A DNA stretch of 55,385 bases from Aliiroseovarius sp. Its GTDB lineage: Bacteria; Pseudomonadota; Alphaproteobacteria; Rhodobacterales; Rhodobacteraceae. The notes below the pieces were generated by a model. It ran no database searches and was not told where the DNA came from. It saw only the letters and a list, made by a program, of their open reading frames with translations. The stretch is taken from positions 1 to 55,385 of the forward strand of contig NZ_JASBTN010000052.1 in assembly GCF_030148435.1 (NCBI RefSeq), in the 5' to 3' direction. The position numbers were made by a program, and so were the translations under genes. Positions 39,318 to 48,511 of this stretch are shown here, piece by piece; the stretch's first letter is position 1; each line of letters begins with the position of its first letter.

Positions 39318-40562
39318 GTGCGGCAGCTCTGGGCCGGGCTGGTTCTTGTCTGTCTGACCGGGATCGGGGTCGGGGTCGGGGGCGCGCTTGCGCAGGGCTC
39401 CGGCCCGGAACTGACCGCGCTTGCCCGGCTGACCGGGGCGCCCACGCTTGAGGACAGCCGCCGTGGCACGACGCTGGAGCTGTCGCTGACCCGGCCCGTG
39501 CCCTGGCGCATCTTTACCCTCGACGGGCCACCGCGCCTGGTGCTGGATTTTTCGCAGCTCGACTTCACCGGCACGGATGGCGCCGCGATGACGAACGGGT
39601 CGGAGCGGGTGGCCTCCGTGGCCCATGGGCTCTGGCGTCCGGGCTGGACACGCATGGTGCTGGAACTGGCCGCGCCACTGAAAGTGACCCGGGCGGGCAT
39701 GCGGACCGCCGGGGCAGGGGCGGCAACCCTGTCGGTCGTTCTTGCCCCGACCAGCGCCGAAGACTTCGCCGCAAACGCCGGTGCGCCGCCGTCGGCCGTT
39801 TTCACCGATGAGCCCGGGCGCGATCTGGCCGCACCGCGCACCCGGCAGGCCGGCGACCGCCCGCTGATCGTGGTGCTGGACCCGGGCCATGGCGGCATCG
39901 ATCCGGGCGCCGAAGGCGACGGGGTGATCGAGGCCGATCTTGTTCTGAGCTTCGCCCTGGAACTGCGCGAGCTTCTGCTGCGCGCTGGCGGGTTCGAGGT
40001 GGTCATGACCCGTGAGGACGACCGGTTCGTGCCGCTGGAAAGCCGTGTGAGCATAGCCCGGCGCGCCGGGGCCGACGTCTTTCTGTCGCTCCACGCGGAT
40101 GCCCTGGCGCAGGGGCGGGCAACCGGGTCCACGGTCTATACCCTGTCCGAGGACGCTTCGGACATCGCCTCGCAGAAACTGGCCGAACGCCATGACCGTG
40201 GCGACCTTCTGGCGGGTGTCGATCTGAGCCGGCAGGGCGACGAGGTCGCGCTGGTGTTGATGGACATGGCCCGCCGCGAAACCGCGCCGCGTTCCCTGGC
40301 CCTGGCGGCGGCGCTGGTGCAGGGGATCCATTCCGCCACCGGCTCGACCCACAAGACGCCGCAGTTGCAGGCCGGGTTCTCGGTCCTCAAGGCGCCGGAT
40401 ATTCCGTCGGCCCTGATCGAGCTGGGCTATCTGTCGTCGAAAGTGGATCGCGATCGGCTGACGGACCGGCAGTGGCGCGCGCGCGCGGCGCAAGGCATTC
40501 GTGACGCGTTGCAATACTGGGCCATACAGGATGCCGCCGAGGCGGTGCGCCTGCGCCAGTAG
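39318..40562 (+). CDS. N-acetylmuramoyl-L-alanine amidase (AmiC-like)
   Basis: 414-residue periplasmic cell-wall hydrolase that cleaves the amide between MurNAc and L-Ala, in septal peptidoglycan splitting. Signal peptide (1-26), AMIN-like targeting domain (about 45-145), then an Amidase_3 domain with DPGHGGIDPGAEG (zinc His191), SLHADA and SALIELGYLS. The start is GTG at 39318, well placed after AAGGAGGGTTGAGC and 4 bases after the DsbA-like gene, so coupling is likely. Confidence 0.94.
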   Translation: MRQLWAGLVLVCLTGIGVGVGGALAQGSGPELTALARLTGAPTLEDSRRGTTLELSLTRPVPWRIFTLDGPPRLVLDFSQLDFTGTDGAAMTNGSERVASVAHGLWRPGWTRMVLELAAPLKVTRAGMRTAGAGAATLSVVLAPTSAEDFAANAGAPPSAVFTDEPGRDLAAPRTRQAGDRPLIVVLDPGHGGIDPGAEGDGVIEADLVLSFALELRELLLRAGGFEVVMTREDDRFVPLESRVSIARRAGADVFLSLHADALAQGRATGSTVYTLSEDASDIASQKLAERHDRGDLLAGVDLSRQGDEVALVLMDMARRETAPRSLALAAALVQGIHSATGSTHKTPQLQAGFSVLKAPDIPSALIELGYLSSKVDRDRLTDRQWRARAAQGIRDALQYWAIQDAAEAVRLRQ

Positions 40563-40597
40563 CTCCCCCTTGCGCCCACGGGTCCGGTGGGGCAACC

Positions 40598-41581
40598 ATG
40601 TCTCCCATGACGGAAACGGTCGACAACATCCCCGAAACCGCCCTGGCCTGGCACCAGGCAGGCGCCGGTGCCGCCCTGGCCACGGTGGTCCAGACCTGGG
40701 GCAGCGCGCCGCGTCCGGTGGGCAGCCAGATGGCGGTCTCCGGCGCGGGCGAGATCGCCGGCAGCGTGTCGGGCGGCTGTGTCGAGGGGGCGGTGGTGCT
40801 GGAGGCGCAGGAGGCGCTGGGCGACGGGCAATCGCGTCTGCTCAGCTTTGGCGTCGACGACGGCACCGCCTTTGCGGCGGGGCTTGCCTGTGGCGGGCAG
40901 ATCAAGGTGCTGGTGGAGCCGGTGGGCGCTGCCCTGCCGGAACAGATGCTGGCCGATCTGGTTGCCGCCCGGGCGGCACGTCAGCCCCGCGCCTACGCGG
41001 TGGATGTCGAAAGCGGCGCGCGTCGCCTGACAGGCCCCGGCACGTATGAACAGCGGTTTCGCAAGGACCGTTCCGGGTTCGAACCGGACGGGCGCACCTT
41101 CGTCGCCATCCACAACCCGCCCCTGCGGCTGATCGTGGTCGGCGCGGCCCATATCGCCCAGGCGCTGATCCCGATGGCGCGCATGGCGGGATTCGACCCG
41201 GTGCTGATCGACCCGCGCGGCGCCTTTGCCACCGCGGCGCGGTTCCCGGACGTCGAGATTTACGGGGACTACCCGGATGAGGTGCTGTCCGATCTCGGGC
41301 TGGATGCGCGTAGCGCCGTCGTCACCCTGTCCCATGACCCCAAGATCGACGACCCGGCGATCGAGGCCGCGCTGGCGGCGCAGGTCGCCTATCTGGGCTG
41401 TCTCGGTTCGACCCGGACCCATGCGAAACGCCTTGAACGGCTGACCGAACGGGGCTTTACCGACGCGCAGGTGGCGCGCATTCACGCGCCGGTGGGGCTG
41501 GATATCGGGGCGGTGACGCCCTCCGAGATTGCCGTGGCAGTGCTGGCCGAAATGGTCGCGAACCTGCGGAAACCGGGATGA
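40598..41581 (+). CDS. XdhC/CoxF-family molybdenum hydroxylase maturation protein
   Basis: 327-residue XdhC-type protein. The N-terminal XdhC/CoxI region has SAPRPVGSQMAVSGAGEIAG and the SGGCVEGA motif with its Cys. The C-terminal Rossmann-like domain has LIVVGAAHIAQAL. XdhC proteins bind the molybdenum cofactor and support its sulfuration before insertion. The ATG at 40598 follows GGTGGGG; the stop overlaps the next ATG. Placement before coxSLM suggests it matures that enzyme. Confidence 0.93.
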   Translation: MSPMTETVDNIPETALAWHQAGAGAALATVVQTWGSAPRPVGSQMAVSGAGEIAGSVSGGCVEGAVVLEAQEALGDGQSRLLSFGVDDGTAFAAGLACGGQIKVLVEPVGAALPEQMLADLVAARAARQPRAYAVDVESGARRLTGPGTYEQRFRKDRSGFEPDGRTFVAIHNPPLRLIVVGAAHIAQALIPMARMAGFDPVLIDPRGAFATAARFPDVEIYGDYPDEVLSDLGLDARSAVVTLSHDPKIDDPAIEAALAAQVAYLGCLGSTRTHAKRLERLTERGFTDAQVARIHAPVGLDIGAVTPSEIAVAVLAEMVANLRKPG

Positions 41582-42570
41582 AATTCGGTCCGGTCCCCCC
41601 GCGCGACGCCGAAGCCGCGGTGCTGGCCCATTCCATGGCCGTGCCCGGCGGGCGGCTGCGCAAGGGCAAGATCCTGCGCGCGGAAGATGTGGCCGCACTG
41701 GAGGCGGCCGGGCTGACCGAGGTCATCGTGGCGCGGCTGGAACCGGGGGACGTGGGCGAGGACGAGGCAGCGACCCGCCTGGCGGTAGCGCTGCTGGGGG
41801 AAGACCCTCAGGCCACCGGGCTTGCGCCGACCAAGGCCACCACCGGGCGGGTCAACCTGATCTCGCAGGTCAGGGGCGTTGTCGACCTGTCGCGCGACGC
41901 GATCAACGCGATCAACGCAATCGACCCGATGATCACCGTCGCCACGGTGCCCCAATGGCAGCGCATGGGACAGGGCGGCATGGTCGCGACGATCAAGATC
42001 ATCGCCTATGCGGTGCCCGAAAACGCCTTGCAACGCGCCTGCGACGCGGCACGCGGGGCCATGCGTATGCGCCCCGCCGTTCTGAATGCCGCCGCGCTGG
42101 TGCAGACCGCCATCGGTGACGAGGACGGGGAAAAGGGCCATCGCGCCCTGCACGGGCGGCTGAAGGCGCTTGGGGTGAGCCTGGGCGAGAAACAGGTCGT
42201 GCCCCATGAGGTCGGTGCCCTTGCGCGGGCGATTTCGGCCGCGACTGGTGACGTGCTTTTCATCCTCACCGGATCGGCGACTTCCGATATCCGCGACGTG
42301 GCGCCCGAGGCGCTTTGCCAGGCCGGGGGCCGGGTGGTGCATTTTGGCATGCCGGTGGACCCGGGCAACCTTCTTTTCCTGGGCGATCTGGCTGGCCGAC
42401 CGGTGATCGGCCTGCCGGGCTGTGCGCGCTCTCCGGCGCTCAATGGCGCGGATTGGGTGATGGAGCGCATCCTCTGCGGCGTGCCCGTCGGACCTGCCGA
42501 GATCGCCGCCATGGGCGTTGGCGGATTGCTCAAGGACATCCCGCAACGCGGCCGGATGCGCGACGCCTGA
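41578..42570 (+). CDS. Molybdopterin-binding (MoCF-type) protein of the cox cluster
   Basis: 330-residue protein with a C-terminal MoaB/MogA-like molybdopterin-binding region (about 185-310, ATGDVLFILTGSATSDIRD) and an N-terminal part (GGRLRKGKILRAEDVAALEAAGL) shared with MobA/MoeA-like proteins fused in Rhodobacterales molybdenum clusters. It presumably handles molybdopterin for the downstream hydroxylase. It overlaps xdhC by 4 bases. A hairpin and the coxS promoter region follow. Confidence 0.9.
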   Translation: MKFGPVPPRDAEAAVLAHSMAVPGGRLRKGKILRAEDVAALEAAGLTEVIVARLEPGDVGEDEAATRLAVALLGEDPQATGLAPTKATTGRVNLISQVRGVVDLSRDAINAINAIDPMITVATVPQWQRMGQGGMVATIKIIAYAVPENALQRACDAARGAMRMRPAVLNAAALVQTAIGDEDGEKGHRALHGRLKALGVSLGEKQVVPHEVGALARAISAATGDVLFILTGSATSDIRDVAPEALCQAGGRVVHFGMPVDPGNLLFLGDLAGRPVIGLPGCARSPALNGADWVMERILCGVPVGPAEIAAMGVGGLLKDIPQRGRMRDA

Positions 42571-42580
42571 GCGGTGAATA

Positions 42581-42602
42581 TGGCGCCGGACTCCGGGCGC
42601 CA
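42581..42602. terminator. Hairpin between molybdopterin-binding gene and coxS
   Basis: TGGCGCC and GGCGCCA form a 7-bp stem with partial pairing inside. It lies 11 bases after the stop and has no T-run. It may separate the accessory pair from coxS or simply attenuate read-through. Confidence 0.35.
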
Positions 42603-42719
42603 CATCCGACCGAATGGTCAGATATTCGCAACCGCAGCAAGATTGAGGGGTTCTCACAGGCCCGTTCCCGTGCTTTGCTGACGGTAACTTACAAAAATGA
42701 ATTAACAAGGGAGGAATAG

Positions 42720-43205
42720 ATGGCACAGGTCTCAATGACCGTGAATGGAAAGGCCGTTTCCGCCGAGGCCGAGGGGCGTACGCTCCTGTCGCAGTTTCTG
42801 CGGGAGACGCTTGGCCTGACCGGCACCCATGTCGGCTGCGATACCGGGCAATGCGGAGCCTGCACGGTCCATGTGAACGGCAGGATGGTCAAGAGCTGCA
42901 ACATGTTCGCCGCCGAAGCCGACGGTGCACGGATCACCACGATCGAAGGCATGGCCGAAGCGGACGGCTCGCTGGGGGCGATCCAGGCGGCCTTCCGGGA
43001 GCATCACGGGCTGCAATGCGGCTTCTGTACCCCGGGCATGGTAATGGCAGCGGCGGCGCTGCTGGCCGACAATCCCAAACCCAGCGAAGCGGACATCCGC
43101 GCCCATCTGTCGGGCAATCTGTGCCGCTGCACAGGGTACCACAACATCGTCAAGGCGATCATGGCGGCCTCCGGTCAGGATGTCGGCGCGATTGCCGCGG
43201 AATAA
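42720..43205 (+). CDS. coxS: CO-dehydrogenase-like [2Fe-2S] small subunit
   Basis: 161-residue electron-transfer subunit of a molybdenum hydroxylase. Both iron-sulfur sites are intact: plant-type cluster ([21 protein letters not shown] region, residues about 40-60) and the second cluster (CGFCTPGM and CRCTGYH). The ATG at 42720 follows AGGGAGGAATAG. It starts the structural operon; the coxL gene comes after one intervening small gene. Confidence 0.95.
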   Translation: MAQVSMTVNGKAVSAEAEGRTLLSQFLRETLGLTGTHVGCDTGQCGACTVHVNGRMVKSCNMFAAEADGARITTIEGMAEADGSLGAIQAAFREHHGLQCGFCTPGMVMAAAALLADNPKPSEADIRAHLSGNLCRCTGYHNIVKAIMAASGQDVGAIAAE

Positions 43206-43229
43206 CGCAAACAACAGGATTCGGAGATA

Positions 43230-43601
43230 ATGAAGACCTTCTTGAAAAGCACGACGATTGCCATGCTGATTGCCGCCCCGGCCACCGCCCCCGCCCTGGC
43301 GGAGGGCTGGTCGGTCTACGATCTGGGCGAAGTGCCCGGTGATCGCGAAAACTGCATGAGACGCGCGCGCAACACCATTGCCAGCTACATGTTCGATCAC
43401 GGAGGCGGAGAAACCGCTGTCGCCAGCTGGACCACCTATGGCTACGACCTGCGTCCGGGCGACCAGGACGCGGTGATCATGTGCCCGGTGGTCAACGGGA
43501 ATGTGGTGAATGCCTTTCTGACCGTTCACGGCAGTACCACCGAGGATGAGCGCATCTTTTCCGCCGACGAGATCGAAAGGATCTGGAACAGCATGAAATA
43601 G
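43230..43601 (+). CDS. Unknown exported small protein between coxS and coxL
   Basis: 123-residue protein with a clear signal peptide (1-24, cleavage after PALA). The mature part of about 99 residues is hydrophilic with two cysteines (Cys42 and Cys85), which could form a disulfide, and a short C-terminal helix (SADEIERIW). I recognise no family. It lies 24 bases after coxS and 69 bases before coxL on the same strand, inside the cox operon. A periplasmic location is notable because CoxSLM-type enzymes are cytoplasmic. Confidence 0.85.
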   Translation: MKTFLKSTTIAMLIAAPATAPALAEGWSVYDLGEVPGDRENCMRRARNTIASYMFDHGGGETAVASWTTYGYDLRPGDQDAVIMCPVVNGNVVNAFLTVHGSTTEDERIFSADEIERIWNSMK

Positions 43602-43670
43602 GCTGAACAAGCCAGGGACCGGTCCCCCGGAGGAGAGAGGACCGGCCCAAGCACAAACAGGGAGGAAAAC

Positions 43671-46034
43671 ATGCCTGCAGATGGAGGCATCGGCGCGCCG
43701 AACAAGCGCCGTGAAGACGTGCGGTTCCTGACCGGAAAGGGCAAGTATACCGACGACCTGAACCGGCCCGGCCAGGCCCATGTGATCTTCGTGCGCAGCC
43801 AGGTGGCCCATGGCAACCTGACCGCCGTGAACACCGACGAGGCCGCCGCGATGCCGGGGGTGATCCGTATCTTTACCGGCGCCGATTTCGCCGAGGTGGG
43901 CGGGTTGCCCTGCGGCTGGCAGGTGACGGACAGGCACGGTGAACCGATGCAGGAGCCCGCTCACCCGGTGCTGGCCCAGGGCAAGGTGCGCCATGTGGGC
44001 GACGCGATTGCCGCCGTGGTGGCCGAGACCGCCGATCAGGCCCGCGACGCCGCCGAGGCGGTCGAGGTCGAGATCGACGAACTGCCCGCCGTGGTGGACA
44101 TGAAGGCCGCGCTTGCCGCCGATGCGCCCAAGGTGCACGACGACCTGAGCTCGAACCTCTGTTACGACTGGGGCTTCGTCGAGGAAAACAAGGCGGCGGT
44201 GGAAGAGGCCTTTGCCAATGCCGCCCATGTCACCACGCTGGAACTGGTCAACAACCGGCTGATCGCCAACCCGATGGAGCCGCGTGTGGCCATTGGCGAT
44301 TATGATGCGGCGGGCGGGGACAGCACCCTCTATACCACCAGCCAGAACCCGCATGTGATCCGCCTGCTGATGGGCGCCTTCGTGCTGGGCATTCCCGAAC
44401 ACAAGCTGCGCGTTGTCGCGCCGGATGTGGGCGGCGGTTTCGGCTCGAAGATCTTCCATTACGCCGAAGAGGCCTTCTGCACTTTCGCCGCCAAGGCGCT
44501 CGAGCGGCCGGTCAAGTGGACCTCGACCCGGTCCGAGGCCTTCATCACCGATGCCCATGGCCGCGACCACGTGACCACGATCCAGCTGGCGCTGGACGCG
44601 GACAACAACTTCACCGCAATTCGCACCGATACCCATGCGAATATGGGCGCCTACCTGTCCACGTTCGCGCCCTCGGTGCCGACCTGGCTGCATGGCACGC
44701 TGATGGCGGGCAACTACAGGACGCCGCTGATCTATGTGAACGTGAAGGCGGTGTTTACCAACACCGTGCCGGTGGACGCCTATCGCGGTGCCGGACGGCC
44801 CGAGGCGACCTTCCAGTTAGAACGCGTGATCGACAAGGCCGCGCGGGAGCTGGGGGTGGATCCGATTGCGCTGCGCCGCCAGAACTTCATCACCGAATTC
44901 CCCTATGCCACGCCCGTGGCGGTGGAATATGACACCGGCAACTATGTCGCGACGATGGACAAGCTCGAAGAGATCGCGGATCTCGCCGGGTTCGATGCGC
45001 GTCGTGCGGAAAGCGCCGCGAAGGGCAAGCTGCGCGGGCTGGGGGTGAACTGCTATATCGAAGCTTGCGGCATTGCGCCCTCGAACCTTGTCGGACAGCT
45101 GGGTGCACGTGCCGGGCTTTACGAAAGCGCCACGGTGCGGGTCAATGCGACCGGTGGGTTGGTCGTCATGACCGGGTCGCACAGCCACGGGCAGGGGCAT
45201 GAAACCGCCTTCCCGCAGGTGGTCGCGGACATGATTGGCATCGATCCGTCGATGGTCGAGATCGTGCACGGCGATACTGCCAACACGCCGATGGGCATGG
45301 GCACATATGGTTCGCGCTCGCTGGCGGTCGGCGGCAGCGCCATGGTGCGCGCGACCGAAAAGATCATTGCCAAGGCCAAGAAGATCGCCGCCCACCTGAT
45401 GGAGGCCGCCGAGGGCGATATCGAGCTCAAGGACGGCCAGTTCAGCGTGGCGGGCACCGACAAGTCGGTCGCCTGGGGCGATGTGACCCTGGCCGCTTAC
45501 GTGCCGCACAACTACCCGCTGGAGGACATCGAACCGGGGCTGGAGGAAACGGCGTTCTACGACCCGGCCAACTTCACCTACCCGGCGGGCGCCTATGCCT
45601 GCGAAGTGGAGGTCGATCCCGACACCGGCAAGGTGACGATCGAACGGTTCTCGGCGGCGGATGACTTCGGCAATATCGTCAACCCGATGATCGTCGACGG
45701 GCAGGTCCATGGCGGGCTGGGGCAGGGGATCGGTCAGGCCCTGCTGGAACATGCGGTCTATGACGAGGATGGGCAGCTTCTGTCCGGCTCCTATATGGAC
45801 TATGCAATGCCGCGCGCCGATGACGTGCCTTTCTATACGGTCGATCATTCCTGCCAGACCCCCTGCACGCACAACCCGCTGGGCGTGAAGGGCTGCGGCG
45901 AGGCCGGGGCCATTGGCTCCCCCCCTGCGGTGGTGAACGCGGTGGTGGATGCGCTGCGCTCGGCCGGGCACGATGTGACCCATATCGACATGCCTTTGTC
46001 ACCCCATCGGGTGTGGCAGGCCATGCAAGCGTGA
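43671..46034 (+). CDS. coxL: CO-dehydrogenase-like large subunit, form II (molybdenum hydroxylase)
   Basis: 787-residue molybdopterin-cytosine-dinucleotide-binding catalytic subunit. The active-site loop reads A370-Y-R-G-A-G-R376, the form II (OMP) signature. True form I CODH has AYxCSFR with the Cu-binding Cys. The end carries [16 protein letters not shown] with the conserved catalytic Glu. The substrate is therefore not established; form II alone is not good evidence for CO oxidation. The ATG at 43671 follows AGGGAGGAAAAC. Confidence 0.95.
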   Translation: MPADGGIGAPNKRREDVRFLTGKGKYTDDLNRPGQAHVIFVRSQVAHGNLTAVNTDEAAAMPGVIRIFTGADFAEVGGLPCGWQVTDRHGEPMQEPAHPVLAQGKVRHVGDAIAAVVAETADQARDAAEAVEVEIDELPAVVDMKAALAADAPKVHDDLSSNLCYDWGFVEENKAAVEEAFANAAHVTTLELVNNRLIANPMEPRVAIGDYDAAGGDSTLYTTSQNPHVIRLLMGAFVLGIPEHKLRVVAPDVGGGFGSKIFHYAEEAFCTFAAKALERPVKWTSTRSEAFITDAHGRDHVTTIQLALDADNNFTAIRTDTHANMGAYLSTFAPSVPTWLHGTLMAGNYRTPLIYVNVKAVFTNTVPVDAYRGAGRPEATFQLERVIDKAARELGVDPIALRRQNFITEFPYATPVAVEYDTGNYVATMDKLEEIADLAGFDARRAESAAKGKLRGLGVNCYIEACGIAPSNLVGQLGARAGLYESATVRVNATGGLVVMTGSHSHGQGHETAFPQVVADMIGIDPSMVEIVHGDTANTPMGMGTYGSRSLAVGGSAMVRATEKIIAKAKKIAAHLMEAAEGDIELKDGQFSVAGTDKSVAWGDVTLAAYVPHNYPLEDIEPGLEETAFYDPANFTYPAGAYACEVEVDPDTGKVTIERFSAADDFGNIVNPMIVDGQVHGGLGQGIGQALLEHAVYDEDGQLLSGSYMDYAMPRADDVPFYTVDHSCQTPCTHNPLGVKGCGEAGAIGSPPAVVNAVVDALRSAGHDVTHIDMPLSPHRVWQAMQA

Positions 46035-46046
46035 GGAGGACGGATC

Positions 46047-46823
46047 ATGTATGAATTCGACATTGAAAAGCCCTCGACCATCGACGAGGCCGTGGCGGCT
46101 CTGGCGAGTGACGAGGCCCAGGCGCTGGGCGGAGGACAGACCCTGATCCCGACCCTGAAACAACGGCTGGCGGCGCCCGGCGTGCTGGTCTCGCTGGGCG
46201 GGATCGACGCGCTGAAGGGGATCCGGCCGGAGGGCGATACCCTGGTGATCGGCGCGGGCACGTGCCACGCCGATGTGGCTGCGGATGGCACCATCCCGGC
46301 GCTCTCGGCGCTGGCGGCGGGGATCGGCGATCCGGCGGTGCGCAATCGCGGCACCATTGGCGGCTCACTGGCCAACAACGACCCCTCGGCCTGCTACCCG
46401 GCGGGCGTGCTGGGGCTGGGGGCAACCGTGGTAACAAACCAGCGCGAGATCGGGGCAGGGGACTTCTTTACCGGCCTGTTCGAAACCGCTCTGGAAGATG
46501 GCGAGATCATTACCGCGGTGAAACTGCCCCGGCCCGAGGCGGCGGCCTACGTGAAGTTCGAACAACCGGCCTCGCGTTTTGCCCTGGTGGGCGTTTTCGT
46601 GTCGCGCACCGGCACGGAGGTGCGCGTCGCGGTGACAGGCGCGTCCGAGGACGGTGTGTTCCGCTGGACCGAGGCCGAAGCAGCCCTGTCGGCCAATTTC
46701 GCGCCCGATGCGCTGGACGGGATGAGCCCCGATGGCGATATGATCTCGGATATTCACGGTTCGGCCGAATACCGGGCGCATCTGGTGGCGGTCTTGACGA
46801 AGCGGGCCGTGGCGGCCTGCTGA
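46047..46823 (+). CDS. coxM: CO-dehydrogenase-like FAD-binding medium subunit
   Basis: 258-residue FAD-binding subunit of the same molybdenum hydroxylase. FAD motifs ALGGGQTLIP (about 30) and the diphosphate-binding TIGGSLANNDPSA (about 110) are present, and the C-terminal CO_deh_flav_C region is full length. It passes electrons from the Fe-S subunit to the quinone pool or another acceptor. The ATG at 46047 lies 12 bases after coxL behind GAGGAGGACGG. A strong terminator follows. Confidence 0.95.
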   Translation: MYEFDIEKPSTIDEAVAALASDEAQALGGGQTLIPTLKQRLAAPGVLVSLGGIDALKGIRPEGDTLVIGAGTCHADVAADGTIPALSALAAGIGDPAVRNRGTIGGSLANNDPSACYPAGVLGLGATVVTNQREIGAGDFFTGLFETALEDGEIITAVKLPRPEAAAYVKFEQPASRFALVGVFVSRTGTEVRVAVTGASEDGVFRWTEAEAALSANFAPDALDGMSPDGDMISDIHGSAEYRAHLVAVLTKRAVAAC

Positions 46824-46848
46824 CAATTCGGCCCTTGAGGGATGGGAG

Positions 46849-46877
46849 CGCCCCGCCGGGAGCGGCGGGGCGTTTTC
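46849..46877 (+). terminator. Rho-independent terminator of the cox operon
   Basis: CGCCCCGCC, loop GGGAGC, GGCGGGGCG, then TTTTC: a perfect 9-bp GC stem with a T-run, 25 bases after the coxM stop. Confidence 0.88.
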
Positions 46878-46980
46878 GTGTCGTGAATCGGGAAAGGCTT
46901 GAAGCAGGCGTCAACCATGAAAGATGTTTGATTTCAGCTGGTTGCCCCTAATTTCCAGATCCCCGAATTCCACCCGTTCG

Positions 46981-47012
46981 AAAAACAAAACCCCCGCCTG
47001 GGGCAGGGGTTC
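46981..47012 (-). terminator. Rho-independent terminator of infC
   Basis: On the minus strand AACCCCTGCC, loop CCA, GGCGGGGGTT, then TTGTTTTT: a 10-bp stem (one G-T pair) and T-tract 75 bases after the infC stop. Confidence 0.85.
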
Positions 47013-47085
47013 GGTCTCGTCGCTCTCGGCAGCGTTGTCTGCGAAACCGCGCCTGTCGCGGTAACAGTTTCACGGGGTGAACCTG

Positions 47086-47631
47086 TTACTTCTGCAGCGG
47101 CCCGATCATCATGATCATCTGGCGGCCTTCCATCTTCGGCATGTTCTCGACCTTGCCGATTTCCTTGATGTCTTCCGCCACGCGTTCCAGCAGCTCACGG
47201 CCCAGGTTCTGGTGCGCCATTTCACGGCCGCGGAAACGCAGCGTCACCTTGACCTTGTCGCCGTTCTGCAGGAATTTCACCACGTTGCGCATCTTGACGT
47301 CATAGTCGTGGGTGTCGGTGTTCGGGCGGAACTTGACCTCCTTGACCTCGATCGTCTTCTGCTTCTTGCGCGCCTCGCTTTCCCGCTTCTGCTGTTCGTA
47401 TTTGAACTTGCCGAAATCCATGATCTTGCACACGGGCGGAGTCGCGTTGGGCGAGATCTCGACCAGGTCCAGACCGGCCTGCTCGGCCAGCTCCATGCCA
47501 CGAGACGGCGACACCACGCCGACGTTTTCGCCATCAGCGCCGATCAGGCGGATTTCCGTAGCGCGGATGCGGCCATTCACGCGGGGTCCGGTGTCGCGCT
47601 GCGGGGGCGCATTATGAGGTCTGCGGGCTAT
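47086..47631 (-). CDS. infC: Translation initiation factor IF-3, non-canonical ATA start
   Basis: Initiation factor that binds the 30S subunit and proofreads start-codon selection. From the first standard start (GTG at 47580) the protein lacks the family N-terminus. In-frame sequence upstream continues as [16 protein letters not shown], the usual alphaproteobacterial IF-3 leader, and reaches an ATA at 47631 with no ATG, GTG or TTG available. AGAAGGAAT sits 7 bases before it. This gives 181 residues, the normal length. In E. coli infC starts at AUU and is autoregulated by IF-3 discrimination, so ATA fits the same scheme. Domains: N-terminal 1-75 and C-terminal 85-175 ([19 protein letters not shown]). 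Confidence 0.9.
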   Translation of the reverse strand: MARRPHNAPPQRDTGPRVNGRIRATEIRLIGADGENVGVVSPSRGMELAEQAGLDLVEISPNATPPVCKIMDFGKFKYEQQKRESEARKKQKTIEVKEVKFRPNTDTHDYDVKMRNVVKFLQNGDKVKVTLRFRGREMAHQNLGRELLERVAEDIKEIGKVENMPKMEGRQMIMMIGPLQK

Positions 47632-47655
47632 GAGTTCATTCCTTCTGAAGTTGCC

Positions 47656-47700
47656 GATAAGACTTGGAGCAGGAAACTAATCGCCTACCCCAATCTTATC
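47656..47700 (-). promoter_or_regulatory. Candidate infC leader stem-loop
   Basis: CCAATCTTATC (47690-47700, plus strand) pairs with GATAAGACTTGG (47656-47667) except for one bulged C, giving an 11-bp stem with a 22-base loop. In the infC mRNA it would end 24 bases upstream of the ATA start, just 5' of the ribosome binding site. Confidence 0.4.
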
Positions 47701-47826
47701 AAGCCGATAGTTGCCGAATTGATGCGCGTGCAGCATTTCTCCCCTTGCGGTGGCCCGGACAAATCTTCCACATGCCTCGTGTATGGCGCGGGGGACGTCG
47801 CGCCACTGACACGTGAGGATAGTCAC

Positions 47827-48495
47827 ATGAACAAGACCTGGATCATTGCTCTTCTGCTGATTGCCGCCGGTGTGGGCGGCTATGTCTGGTATTCTGGCCA
47901 GCAGGGGGAAGAGCCCGCGCCGGTGGCCGAGGCGCCGGTAACGGAAGACTCGCCCGAGGAAGAAAGCCCGGCCGAAGAGGCATCAGACACCGTGACCGGA
48001 GCCGTGGATGCCGCCGCCGACGCGGCCAACGAGGCCGTGGAAGCCGCCGCCGAGGCCGTGACCGGCGCCGTGGAAGAGGCCACCGAGGGCATGGGGGCCG
48101 TTGGCGAGGCGATCAACGATGCCGTGAGCGACCTGACCGGGTCGGCCACGGATGCGGCAGCGGATGCTGTTGACGCGGCGACCGACGCGGTGTCCGATGC
48201 CATGGGCGCGGCCAAGGATGGCGCCGATGCCGCGACCGACATGGCCGGCGACGCGGTCGAGGCCGTGGCCGAGCCTGCCGCCGATGCCGCGCAGGCAACG
48301 GCCGAGGCCACGCCGGGCGCCGATGCCCTGACCCCGGAAACCTTCGATGCAGGGAAACTGGGCGAACTGGTCGATGGTTCGGACCTGGGCGACGTTCAGA
48401 AACTGGCGCTGAAGGCCGCGATCCAGAAGGCCGCCGAGAACCCGGAACTGGTGCAAGCCGCGATCGATCAGGTCAGGTCGGCCCTGGGGCTGTAA
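47827..48495 (+). CDS. Ala/Asp-rich membrane-anchored protein, unknown function
   Basis: 222-residue protein: one N-terminal transmembrane anchor (5-22, IIALLLIAAGVGGYVWY), then a long Ala/Glu/Asp-rich region (about 40-165) with an irregular 11-residue-like periodicity (DAATDAVSDAMGAA), resembling amphipathic LEA/apolipoprotein-type helices, and a short C-terminal helical segment (LGELVDGSDLGDVQKLALKAA). Function unknown; it probably sits in the periplasm tethered to the inner membrane. The ATG at 47827 follows GTGAGGATAG. Divergent from infC. Confidence 0.8.
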   Translation: MNKTWIIALLLIAAGVGGYVWYSGQQGEEPAPVAEAPVTEDSPEEESPAEEASDTVTGAVDAAADAANEAVEAAAEAVTGAVEEATEGMGAVGEAINDAVSDLTGSATDAAADAVDAATDAVSDAMGAAKDGADAATDMAGDAVEAVAEPAADAAQATAEATPGADALTPETFDAGKLGELVDGSDLGDVQKLALKAAIQKAAENPELVQAAIDQVRSALGL

Positions 48496-48511
48496 CCGCC
48501 TGACACCAACA

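Noticed and set aside
42720-46823. Interpretation as a true carbon monoxide dehydrogenase
   Set aside because: The active-site loop is AYRGAGR (form II) and the coxDEF maturation genes are absent, so CO oxidation cannot be claimed.
47077-47826. Extended N-terminus for the Ala-rich protein running antisense through infC
   Set aside because: The infC frame is certain; the Ala-rich protein has its own ATG, ribosome binding site and membrane anchor at 47827.
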